From Chloroflexota bacterium (GTDB taxonomy: Bacteria > Chloroflexota > Limnocylindria > Limnocylindrales > CSP1-4), in the NCBI GenBank assembly GCA_021812735.1, contig JAKAMV010000556.1, positions 1 to 6,975 on the forward strand: a stretch of DNA of 6,975 nt, in the 5' to 3' direction. This document shows, piece after piece, positions 1-5,899 of the stretch. The notes below the pieces were generated by a model. The model had not been told where the DNA came from and did no database searches. It worked only from the letters and a program-made list of their open reading frames with translations. How positions within the stretch are numbered: the first letter of the stretch is position 1; every line of letters starts with the position of its first letter. Position numbers and translations under genes: made by a program.

Positions 1-213
1 GTGGTCGGCTTCGCCATCCTCCCGGCATCGATCATCGCCGGCCTCCTGTGGGACCGCGTCAGCCAGCCAGCTGCGTTCTGGTTCGGCGCGCTGTGCGCGG
101 CGGGAGCGATCGTCCTGCTCGCCCTCGTCCGGCGCCCAGCGAAGGTTCCACTGACGTCCGAGTTGGATCAGCGCCTGGGCGACACGCAGCGCGGCTCGGC
201 GACCGACACGTAG
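1..213 (+). CDS. MFS transporter, C-terminal end (5' partial)
   Basis: The 70 visible residues read into the window from its left edge and end at TAG 211-213. Two hydrophobic stretches (about residues 1-17 and 24-43) are separated by the short charged turn LLWDRVSQPA, followed by a hydrophilic tail of about 27 residues. A small-residue helix, a GLLWDR-type loop and a last helix is the usual layout of helices 11-12 of major facilitator superfamily drug or metabolite exporters. The GTG at position 1 is probably an internal valine codon, because a complete MFS protein has about 400 residues. Substrate and direction of transport cannot be told from this fragment. Family assignment is by recognised pattern only. 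Confidence 0.6.
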   Translation: MVGFAILPASIIAGLLWDRVSQPAAFWFGALCAAGAIVLLALVRRPAKVPLTSELDQRLGDTQRGSATDT

Positions 214-365
214 CGCCCGGCCCTGTGGCCCGCCTGTCGCTCGTCCGGCTCATCCGTGCTCCCGGCCTGCGGCAGCCGCGGCGCAGTGGGTACCACCGGC
301 GGCGTGGGCGGCCAGCGGACGCAGCGTTCGGGATGGGCCGCGTAGGCGGCGAATCCTCGGGCGTC

Positions 366-668
366 GACGACCCGGCGGCCACCGCCCAGCTCGCCACAGG
401 GCGCCTGCGCCGCAAGATCCCCGAGCTCGTCGACGCGCTGCACGGGCACTTCGAGGCGCATCACGCGCTGCTGGTGTCCGAGGTGCTGGCCCGCATCGAC
501 GCCGCGAGCGCGACCGTCGAGCGGCTCGACGCCGAGATCGAGCGGGAACTGCTCCCTTTCGCTGAGACGCTCGGGCTGCTCAGCACGATCCCGGGCGTGG
601 GCCGACGGACCGCCGAGGTGCTCATCGCCGAGACCGACGCCGACATGGACCGCTTCCCGTCCGCCGCC
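366..668 (+). pseudogene. IS110-family transposase remnant, truncated at both ends
   Basis: In one frame (codons starting at 366) about 100 residues resemble the middle of IS110/IS116/IS902 transposases. First comes a basic stretch LATGRLRRKIPELVDAL, then a helical, coiled-coil-like linker with HHALLVSEVLARIDAA and VERLDAEIEREL. After that comes the start of the Transposase_20 domain, with the helix-hairpin-helix-like core STIPGVGRRTAEVLIAET and FPSAA. Family members carry about 200 residues of RuvC-like DEDD nuclease before this part and about 100 residues with the essential serine after it. Neither is present: similarity stops near 668, where an inverted repeat begins. No credible start codon or ribosome site precedes it, so it is a dead fragment. 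It shows that a mobile element once sat between the MFS and cyclase genes. Confidence 0.7.
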
Positions 669-714
669 GACCGTCCAGAGTCATTTCGGGTCAGACTGGA
701 GCACGGTCGGCGGC
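663..714. repeat. Inverted repeat / hairpin at the transposase break
   Basis: GCCGCCGACCGT (663-674) is the exact reverse complement of ACGGTCGGCGGC (703-714). Inside it, TCCAG (674-678) can pair with CTGGA (696-700), giving an alternative inner stem with a small bulge, around an AT-richer loop at 679-695. The left arm begins inside the last transposase codons (SAAD). No T-run follows, so it is not a standard intrinsic terminator. It may be a mobile-element end, a rearrangement scar or an RNA hairpin. Confidence 0.65.
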
Positions 715-794
715 CTCCGTATGTGGCAACTCCCGCGTTCAGGCGTGGGTGATCCACGACCTTACGCAGGCGCCGACCTCTCCATACTGACTAC

Positions 795-817
795 GGATCC
801 GCGCTCGCAGCGCATCC
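795..817. repeat. Short bulged hairpin
   Basis: GGAT (795-798) pairs with ATCC (814-817) and GCGCT (801-805) with AGCGC (809-813). A two-base CC bulge lies on the left and the loop is CGC. It lies just before the 19-bp tandem repeat, about 165 bp upstream of the cyclase start. No T-tract follows. Function is unknown; a short GC-rich hairpin can arise by chance in such DNA. Confidence 0.4.
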
Positions 818-823
818 GGGCGA

Positions 824-861
824 GTCGCAGGGGCGGCCGCCCGTCGCAGGGGCGGCCGCCC
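824..861. repeat. Perfect 19-bp tandem duplication with GC palindromes
   Basis: The unit GTCGCAGGGGCGGCCGCCC occurs twice in direct succession (824-842 and 843-861) without a mismatch. Each unit holds the palindrome GGGCGGCCGCCC; in the second copy it extends to GGGGCGGCCGCCCC (849-862). The repeat is intergenic, 120 bp upstream of the cyclase start at 981. It could be a tandem operator, a structured leader element or a replication-slippage product. No promoter could be assigned with confidence beside it. Confidence 0.8.
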
Positions 862-968
862 CAGGAGTGATACCCAACCGTACTGGACCGTGCCCGACTT
901 TCACCCGATGGTGGTGCCCGGCCGCACCAGCGATGCTTGGCAGTACCGGTCCCGCCGGCCCTCTACCC

Positions 969-972
969 GGAG
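969..972 (+). promoter_or_regulatory. Ribosome binding site of the cyclase gene
   Basis: GGAG lies 8 nt before ATG 981. It favours this start over the in-frame GTG at 867, which would add 38 proline-, cysteine- and tryptophan-containing residues that do not look like a cyclase N-terminus. From 981 the protein begins with a short basic segment leading straight into the first membrane helix. Confidence 0.55.
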
Positions 973-980
973 CGTGTTCG

Positions 981-1724
981 ATGCCGCGACTGACCAGCAG
1001 AGTCTTCACCGACCTCGCGATCTGGATGATGGGGTTCGGCCTTCTCATCGGCCTCGTGTTCCCGCCGTTCTGCCTCCTCCTGGGGCTCCCCGGCTCGCGC
1101 GTGATGACGCCCCTCTTCTACGCCTCGACCATCGTCGCGGGTCTCGTCGTGGGGGCCGTCAACTTCGCGCTCTCTCGGCTCGTCGTCGGGCGCCGCCTGC
1201 GGCTGCTTGCCGACCGAATGGGAACCGTCGAGCACCAGCTGGCTGCGGCGGTCTTCAGCCACGATTGGAGTGGCTGTGACCCGGAGGGATGCGTGCTCCC
1301 GGTCGACTCGCAGGACGAGGTGGGGGCGAGCTCCGGCGCCTTCAACCGCCTCATCGAGACACTGGCCCGGAGTCATGCGGTCGAGAACGCGATGCGCGAC
1401 TTCAGCGCCGTTCTCTCGAGGGAGTTCGAGCTCGAAGGCCTCGGCAACGCGGCTCTCGATGGGCTGCTGCGCCACACTGGCGCAGAGGCCGGCGCGATCC
1501 TCATCGCACGCGAGGACCGGATGGAGCCCCTGGCCAGCCACGGCCTGCGTGGGACCGACGGACTTGCCGACAGCAACCATGTGCGACGAGTCCTGCGCCT
1601 CAACCGCACCGAGCACCTGCACGTCGAGGCACCGGACGTGATCGTCGACTCGCTGCTTGTCGGCCAGGCCGCTCGCGAGATCCTGGTGGCACCCGTCACG
1701 TTCAAGAGCGTGCCCTCGGGGTGA
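981..1724 (+). CDS. Sensor half: 2 TM, HAMP-like linker, partial GAF (247 aa)
   Basis: A short basic N-terminus (MPRLTSR) is followed by hydrophobic helices at about 12-36 and 44-65 with only a few residues between them, so there is almost no extracellular domain. Residues 66-130 resemble a HAMP linker: RRLRLLADRM forms the first helix and DEVGASSGAFNRLIETL matches the usual DE-x-G...AFN second helix. The connector between them is unusually long and holds a C-x4-C pair (C99, C104). From about 140 a GAF fold begins (FSAVLSREFELEGLGNAALD, then AEAGAILIA). It ends at TGA 1722-1724, inside a GAF beta-strand, so this product alone lacks the rest of GAF and the whole catalytic domain. The GAF ligand is unknown. 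Confidence 0.7.
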   Translation: MPRLTSRVFTDLAIWMMGFGLLIGLVFPPFCLLLGLPGSRVMTPLFYASTIVAGLVVGAVNFALSRLVVGRRLRLLADRMGTVEHQLAAAVFSHDWSGCDPEGCVLPVDSQDEVGASSGAFNRLIETLARSHAVENAMRDFSAVLSREFELEGLGNAALDGLLRHTGAEAGAILIAREDRMEPLASHGLRGTDGLADSNHVRRVLRLNRTEHLHVEAPDVIVDSLLVGQAAREILVAPVTFKSVPSG

Positions 1725-2332
1725 TCGTCCTGGCCACTCCGGGGCACTTCGAGCGCGACGGCATTGAGCTCATCGAGCAGCTTCGGGCCGACCTCGGCCT
1801 GGCGGTCAACAACGCCCTCGCCCATGACCGGCTCGAGCGCCTCGCCGCAGTGGACCCGCTGACCGACGCCTACAACCGGCGGTTCGGGCTCGCCCGCCTG
1901 CGGGAGGAGTTCTCCCGAGCTGTGCGGGCCGAGAACCCGCTCGGGGTCCTGATGCTCGATCTCGACCACTTCAAGGCGGTCAACGACACCTACGGCCATC
2001 TCGTCGGCGACCGCGTCCTGCGAGCCGTCGCCGACGCCTGCCGGCGGGTCGTCCGCGAGGGCGACGTCCTCATCCGCTACGGCGGCGAGGAGTTCCTCGT
2101 GCTGCTGCCCGGGGCGGGTCCAGAGGACGTCAGGCAGATCGGCGAACGGATCCGACGCGCGGTCGCGGAGACGTCGATCGAGGACGGCGACCTGCGGGTC
2201 GGCGTGACGGTCAGCCTCGGCGGCGCGACCTACCGGGAGACGTCGGACTCGCCGAACTCCCTCGTCGCCCTGGCGGACGGCGCGCTCTACGTGGCCAAGG
2301 AGGGCGGACGTGACCGACTGGCGCTGGCGTAG
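1721..2332 (+). CDS. Catalytic half: end of GAF plus GGDEF domain with I-site
   Basis: This frame holds the last GAF strand (GVIVLAT) and helix, a signalling helix (NNALAHDRLERLAAVDPLTD) and a complete GGDEF domain. The active-site loop is RYGGEEFLVLLPG (GGEEF, residues 368-372 of the joined protein). Metal and substrate residues lie in LMLDLDHFKAVNDTYGH, and the end carries the typical D-x-ALY-x-AK...GRDR. RxxD (REGD, 359-362) sits exactly five residues before GGEEF, which is the product-inhibition I-site, so feedback control by c-di-GMP is expected. The possible start GTG 1721 overlaps the upstream TGA as GTGA, which would permit termination-reinitiation. No strong ribosome site lies ahead of it, so independent expression is uncertain. 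Confidence 0.65.
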   Translation: MIVLATPGHFERDGIELIEQLRADLGLAVNNALAHDRLERLAAVDPLTDAYNRRFGLARLREEFSRAVRAENPLGVLMLDLDHFKAVNDTYGHLVGDRVLRAVADACRRVVREGDVLIRYGGEEFLVLLPGAGPEDVRQIGERIRRAVAETSIEDGDLRVGVTVSLGGATYRETSDSPNSLVALADGALYVAKEGGRDRLALA

Positions 2333-2750
2333 CCCCGGAGAGTGGGATGTGGTTCAGCGGCAATGACGCGACCACGATGGGCCAACAGGACTTGCCGACC
2401 GCCGAGCCCCGTTCCACGATCTGATGACACCCTCACATGCCCACGAGACGGGGGTATCCACGTCGCTCTCGGATTGCGTCGGGGTCGAGACTCCTCCCTC
2501 GGGACGCCGAACTCCTCGGCGCTCGAATGACGAAGCATGTCTGTCCGATGCGCACGCATGTGACCCTCCGACCGGACGGTCGCGACGCCACCGGGGCCGG
2601 CCTCCTCCTCGCAGTCGAGGCACTGCCATGAGGTGCGATCGCACTCGCAGTCCGGTCTGCCGGCCGACGAGGCGGTAGGGTGGCCACGCGAGACCGAGCC
2701 CCGGCACGACTGCCGCAAGCGCCTCTTGCCTGGCTTCGTAGGGGATCTCG
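2333..2750. other. Intergenic stretch without a convincing gene
   Basis: About 420 bp follow the cyclase stop. Short frames exist on both strands, but none combines a ribosome site, a start codon and codon use like the neighbouring genes. The most protein-like stretch is on the minus strand at about 2652-2490, with a C-x-C-x6-C-x2-C pattern, but no credible start precedes it. I found no tRNA, no strong terminator and no long repeat. The only hairpin noticed is a weak 5-bp one (GCCGA 2506-2510 with TCGGC 2516-2520). Confidence 0.5.
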
Positions 2751-2930
2751 GTGGCATTCGAACCGGAGCTCGTCTCGTGGCTCGACCGCCAGCTCCCGGC
2801 TGACGGCACCTCGCCCGATGACTTCCTGGACCACCAGGTGACGCCGCGGATTGTGGCCGGCCTGCCGCCGACCCCCGGGCCCGTGCTGGTCGGCGTGGCG
2901 GACGACGAGCCGGCCGTCCTGCCTGGATAA
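2751..2930 (+). CDS. Small acidic hypothetical protein (59 aa)
   Basis: GTG 2751 opens a 59-codon frame ending at TAA 2928-2930. A purine-rich ribosome site AGGGGA (2740-2745) lies 5 nt before it. About 88% of its codons end in G or C (seven of 59 end in A or T, by my count), which fits translated sequence in this genome. The start MAFEPELVSWLDRQLPADG looks like an amphipathic helix. It is followed by an acidic segment (SPDDFLDHQ), a proline-rich part (GLPPTPGPV) and an acidic end. There is no signal peptide, membrane segment or cysteine, and I do not recognise a family. It could be a complete small protein or the surviving N-terminus of a larger lost gene. It converges on the ABC operon, 126 bp from the ATPase stop, and no clear terminator lies between them. 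Confidence 0.45.
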   Translation: MAFEPELVSWLDRQLPADGTSPDDFLDHQVTPRIVAGLPPTPGPVLVGVADDEPAVLPG

Positions 2931-3056
2931 CCTTTCGGTGTGGGCACTGCCTGCACGATGGCCTAGCCCGCCCGACTGTCGGCACAGGCGCCAGCTGCGT
3001 GGTTATCGCCAAGCCTTCCTCGTCGGCCCTCGCGGAGGCGGCAGCTGAACGGCGGC

Positions 3057-4115
3057 TCAGTCCGGCAACGGGAACGCTCGAACGTGGGCGGCATCGATGC
3101 TGAACCGCACCTCGCTTCCCGTCTCGATCCGGGCGGCGTCTCGGCTGGGCAGGTCGGCGTAGAGCCGAGCGGTGACGCCGCCGTTCACAAGGATCACGAG
3201 GTGGAGCCTCGTGAGCGAGCCGAGATACACCTTCATCTCCACGGCGGCACCCTGGCCAGCTGGCGCCACGCCATCAGCGCTCACCGTGACGTCCTCGGGC
3301 CTGAAGAAGACGATCGCCTTGTCGACCGCCCCGAGAGGGGCTGGCAACGAGAACGCGTCGGCCAGGCGGACCCGCCCGTCAGTCACCGGCAGCTCGATCG
3401 CGTTGCGGCTACCGACGAACGTGGCCGCGAACGGCGTCGCCGGCTCCTCGTAGAGCGTGGGCGGCTCGGCGAGCTGCTCCACGCGGCCGTGGTTCATCAC
3501 GGCCACGCGGTCCGCGATCGCCATCGCCTCAGACTGGTCGTGGGTCACGTACAGGGCGGTCGTCTTGACGGCCTGCTGGACACGGCGGATCTCGTCGCGC
3601 AGCCGCCCGCGCACCAGCGCGTCGAGCGCCGAGAGCGGCTCGTCGAGCAGCAGCACGTCGGGTGCCGGCGCCAGCGCACGCCCCAGCGCGCACCGCTGCG
3701 CCTGGCCGCCGGAGATCTGATTCGGGTAGCGGTCCGCCTGGGGAACCAGCCGCACGAGCTCGAGGAGCTCGTCCACACGCGCCGAGACCTCCTTCGCCGA
3801 CCGCCGGCGCACCGACAGCGGGAAGGCGATGTTCTGGCGAACCGTCATGTTGGGGAACAGGGCGTAGCTCTGGAACACCATGCCGATCGGCCGCTCGCGC
3901 GTCGGGACGGCCGACACGTCCCGGCCGCCGATCTCGATCTGCCCGCCGTCGATGCGCGTCAGCCCGGCGACGGAGCGCAGCAGCGTGGTCTTGCCACAGC
4001 CCGAGGGCCCGAGCAGCGCGAGCAGCTCACCCGATGCGACGTCGATCGAGACGTCGTCGAGCGCGCGCACGGCGCCGTAGCGCCTCGTCACGCCGCGCAG
4101 GCTGACAGCGGTCAT
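3057..4115 (-). CDS. ABC importer ATP-binding protein (PotA/FbpC-like)
   Basis: This 352-residue protein would power the importer encoded upstream by hydrolysing ATP at the inner face of the membrane. All nucleotide-binding motifs are present: Walker A GPSGCGKTT (36-44), Q-loop at Q81 (VFQSYALFP), signature ISGGQAQR (133-140), Walker B VLLLDEP (153-159), D-loop SALD (161-164) and H-loop H191 (YVTHDQ). The last 110 residues or so form a beta-rich C-terminal TOBE/MOI-like domain (FFRPEDV..., VEMKVYLGSLTRLHLVIL). This is typical of ATPases for iron(III), polyamines, 2-aminoethylphosphonate, sulfate and sugars. The length is normal for that group. ATG 4115 overlaps the TGA of permease 2 (ATGA) and follows a strong ribosome site, so translation is probably coupled. 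It is the last gene of the operon. Confidence 0.92.
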   Translation of the reverse strand: MTAVSLRGVTRRYGAVRALDDVSIDVASGELLALLGPSGCGKTTLLRSVAGLTRIDGGQIEIGGRDVSAVPTRERPIGMVFQSYALFPNMTVRQNIAFPLSVRRRSAKEVSARVDELLELVRLVPQADRYPNQISGGQAQRCALGRALAPAPDVLLLDEPLSALDALVRGRLRDEIRRVQQAVKTTALYVTHDQSEAMAIADRVAVMNHGRVEQLAEPPTLYEEPATPFAATFVGSRNAIELPVTDGRVRLADAFSLPAPLGAVDKAIVFFRPEDVTVSADGVAPAGQGAAVEMKVYLGSLTRLHLVILVNGGVTARLYADLPSRDAARIETGSEVRFSIDAAHVRAFPLPD

Positions 4116-4987
4116 GCGATGGGCCTCCCCTCGTTGGCGCCGACTCCGGGGAGCAGGCGCACGGACTGGCCGCGGCTCCGGTACACGACGATCGCCGACA
4201 GGACGAACAGGACGATGAAGGAGATGACGGTCACAGCGGCGAGCCGGTTGAAGGCGCCGGGCTCGCCGCTGTACGAGCGGATCTGGCTGGCGCTCCAGAT
4301 CGGGCTCGTGAAGACGCCGCGGGCGAGGGTCTGGACCATGGCGAACTCGCCAAAGCTGGTGGCGAACGAGAGCAGCGCGCCCGACACGATGCCCGCGCCG
4401 ATGTTCGGCAGGACGACGCGCCAGATGATGCGGAGCGGCGAGGCGCCGCAGGCCTCCGCAGCTTCGGACAGTTGCTCGATCCCCGACGCCGCCATCGAGC
4501 CGTCCACCGCCCAGTACATGAACGGGAAGGCGATCGCGGCGTGGCCGAACACGAGCAGCGGCAGCGTCCCCTGCAGCGACGGCGCCACCAAGCCGGAGAA
4601 CTGGAGCAGCCCGAAGGCGATCACGATGTACGGGAGCGCGAACGGGATGGCGGCCGCGATCTCGATCCAGGTCCGGATCCGCGGGTTGCGCACCCGAGCC
4701 CAATACGCAGCCGGGACGACGAGGGCGATGTCGATGGCCGCGGTTAGGGTCGCCAGGAGGAGCGTGACCTCGAACGCCGACTGGACGGCGCTGTTGGTCA
4801 CCGTTGAGGCCCACCACTCGAGCGTGTAGCCGTCCGGCAGCACGTGGTCGCTCCAGCGGGTGGCGAACGAGTAGAGGAGGACCGCGACCATGGGCAGGAT
4901 CAGGTAGACCGCGATGGCGCCGAACAGCAGCGCCCGACCGACGCGGCCCCGCAGGGAGCGGCCCTCGCTGTGACGGATCACAGCCAT
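4112..4987 (-). CDS. ABC importer permease 2 (PotC/PhnV-type)
   Basis: This 291-residue inner-membrane protein is the second half of the translocation channel. It has about six hydrophobic segments, starting with LLFGAIAVYLILPMVAVLLYSF near residues 20-41 and ending near 250-269. The cytoplasmic coupling loop carries a textbook EAA motif, EAAEACGASPLRIIWRVVLP (175-194), which docks on the ATPase. The proline-rich helix IPFALPYIVIAFG (114-126) resembles permeases of the iron/phosphonate/polyamine group. ATG 4987 lies inside permease 1, overlapping it by 10 nt, and has a GGAGGG ribosome site 7 nt upstream. Open frame continues far upstream of this ATG, but that part is only the shadow of permease 1. 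Its stop overlaps the ATPase start by 4 nt. Confidence 0.9.
   Translation of the reverse strand: MAVIRHSEGRSLRGRVGRALLFGAIAVYLILPMVAVLLYSFATRWSDHVLPDGYTLEWWASTVTNSAVQSAFEVTLLLATLTAAIDIALVVPAAYWARVRNPRIRTWIEIAAAIPFALPYIVIAFGLLQFSGLVAPSLQGTLPLLVFGHAAIAFPFMYWAVDGSMAASGIEQLSEAAEACGASPLRIIWRVVLPNIGAGIVSGALLSFATSFGEFAMVQTLARGVFTSPIWSASQIRSYSGEPGAFNRLAAVTVISFIVLFVLSAIVVYRSRGQSVRLLPGVGANEGRPIA
4124..4131 (-). promoter_or_regulatory. Ribosome binding site of the ATPase gene
   Basis: On the minus strand AGGGGAGG lies 8 nt before ATG 4115, within the last codons of permease 2. It fixes the ATPase start against the much longer open frame that continues upstream. Together with the ATGA overlap it points to coupled translation. 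Confidence 0.7.
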
Positions 4988-5865
4988 CGGACGGCCCTCC
5001 GCAGGAGCAGGCGATACGACACCAGCGACACCACGGCGATGGCGAGCAGCACCACCGAGAGGATCGCGGCCTGGCCCGTGCCCGAGATCACATCGGACTG
5101 GAGCACCGACCCGATCTGGAGCGTGATGAGACGGGCCGCGGTTCCCCCGCTCTGTCCGGCGAGGCCGTAGGCGATGCCGTAGATGCCGATGGTCCAGGTG
5201 AAGATGAGCAGCCAGCCGGCCGCGATGAACGGGGTCAGGATCGGCAGGCCGACGCGCCGCCAGAACTGCCAGCGCGTGGCCGAGGCCACCTGCGCCGCCT
5301 CCCACCAGTCGTCGTGCAGGATGCTCATCGCGGGGATCGTGAGAAGGACGAACAGCGGGATGTTCGTGTACAGGTAGGCGAGGAGCAGCGCGGCCACCGA
5401 CGACGAGCGGGGCGGGTCGAACGCGAGCCCGAGGCCCTGGACGGCGAGCGTGAACATGCCCACGGCGCCGAGCGTGGCTAGGTACGCGAAGGCGAGTCCG
5501 ATCCCGCCGAAGTTCGCGGCCACGTTGAGCAGGCCCAGCCAGAACGCGCGGTGGCCGGCGAACATCCGGCTGATGAGCCAGGCGACGGGCGCGCCGATCA
5601 GGGTGGTGACGGAGGCGCAGGCGATGCCCAGCTCGACGCTGGTCAGGATCGCGTCCTGGTTCGAGGCGCGGCCGAGCACCTGGCCCCACAGCGCGAGGCT
5701 GGGCGCGCCCTTCACCCAGAATGCCTGGATGAGCAGCGTGATGATCGGCGCGACGAGGAACAGAGCCACCAGGAGGAGCAACGGGATCGCCGGAGCCCAG
5801 CGTGCGAGCAGAGTCATGGCGCGTGTCAGAGGGGAGGGCCGGGACGGCGTCGCCGCCCCGGCCAT
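4978..5865 (-). CDS. ABC importer permease 1 (PotB/PhnU-type)
   Basis: From ATG 5865 this is a 295-residue membrane protein. A short Pro/Ser-rich cytoplasmic tail comes first. The first helix is at about 26-47 (AIPLLLLVALFLVAPIITLL), further hydrophobic segments follow, and the last is at about 266-286. The coupling loop EAAQVASATRWQFWRRVGLP (189-208) fits the EAA motif, except that the usual glycine after EAA-x3 is serine. The segment NFGGIGLAFAYLATLGAVG (118-136) lies where this permease group forms its inner channel helices. It pairs with permease 2 to make the channel for the binding protein's ligand. An in-frame TTG at 5880 would add five residues; ATG 5865 has only a weak GGGA upstream, so the start is not certain. 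The gene begins 34 nt after the binding-protein stop. Confidence 0.88.
   Translation of the reverse strand: MAGAATPSRPSPLTRAMTLLARWAPAIPLLLLVALFLVAPIITLLIQAFWVKGAPSLALWGQVLGRASNQDAILTSVELGIACASVTTLIGAPVAWLISRMFAGHRAFWLGLLNVAANFGGIGLAFAYLATLGAVGMFTLAVQGLGLAFDPPRSSSVAALLLAYLYTNIPLFVLLTIPAMSILHDDWWEAAQVASATRWQFWRRVGLPILTPFIAAGWLLIFTWTIGIYGIAYGLAGQSGGTAARLITLQIGSVLQSDVISGTGQAAILSVVLLAIAVVSLVSYRLLLRRAVRWL
4995..5000 (-). promoter_or_regulatory. Ribosome binding site of permease 2
   Basis: GGAGGG on the minus strand, 7 nt before ATG 4987, lies inside the end of the permease 1 gene. It decides the start of permease 2 within an open frame that runs on upstream for several hundred bases. Confidence 0.7.
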
Positions 5866-5899
5866 CGAAGTCCCGGTCAAGGGAGTCGCTTCTGCTGGC

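Larger units (their letters stand above)
981..2332 (+). pseudogene. Membrane-bound GAF-GGDEF diguanylate cyclase, split by a frameshift
   Basis: Read across a one-base shift near 1713-1723, this gene encodes about 450 residues. They are two membrane helices (about 12-36 and 44-65), a HAMP-like linker (66-130), a GAF domain (about 140-280) and a GGDEF domain (about 288-450). Diguanylate cyclases make the second messenger c-di-GMP from two GTP; here a membrane-anchored sensor would control a cytoplasmic catalytic domain. The GAF beta-strand VAPVTFKSVP continues as LGVIVLAT only after moving back one base. Adding one C to the CCC at 1713-1715 would restore the reading, so a one-base deletion or a sequencing error is the simplest explanation. 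All catalytic motifs beyond the shift are intact, so the lesion is recent, artefactual or bridged during translation. The two halves are described separately. Confidence 0.75.

Noticed and set aside
867..980. N-terminal extension of the cyclase from GTG 867
   Set aside because: The added residues do not resemble a membrane-protein N-terminus, and ATG 981 has its own ribosome site directly before the first membrane helix.
2745..2775. TTCGAACC motif resembling a tRNA T-loop
   Set aside because: The flanking bases cannot form a T-stem on either strand and no acceptor or anticodon stem is present. It lies in the start of the 59-codon ORF.
2931..3056. Possible bidirectional terminator between the small ORF and the ABC operon
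   Set aside because: Only 4-5 bp hairpins without a T-run are visible (for example CCTC-GCG-GAGG near 3028-3040), so no terminator can be supported.
3084..4829. Long open frame (581 codons) on the plus strand opposite the ATPase and permease genes
   Set aside because: It is antisense to genes with complete motifs, is rich in Arg/His/Gly/Asp with no recognisable domain, and is expected from the codon bias of high-GC coding DNA.
4988..5689. Upstream extension of the permease 2 frame, and the similar extension of the ATPase frame above 4115
   Set aside because: The extensions are Arg/Pro-rich shadows of the overlapping upstream genes. Strong ribosome sites at 4995-5000 and 4124-4131 define the real starts.
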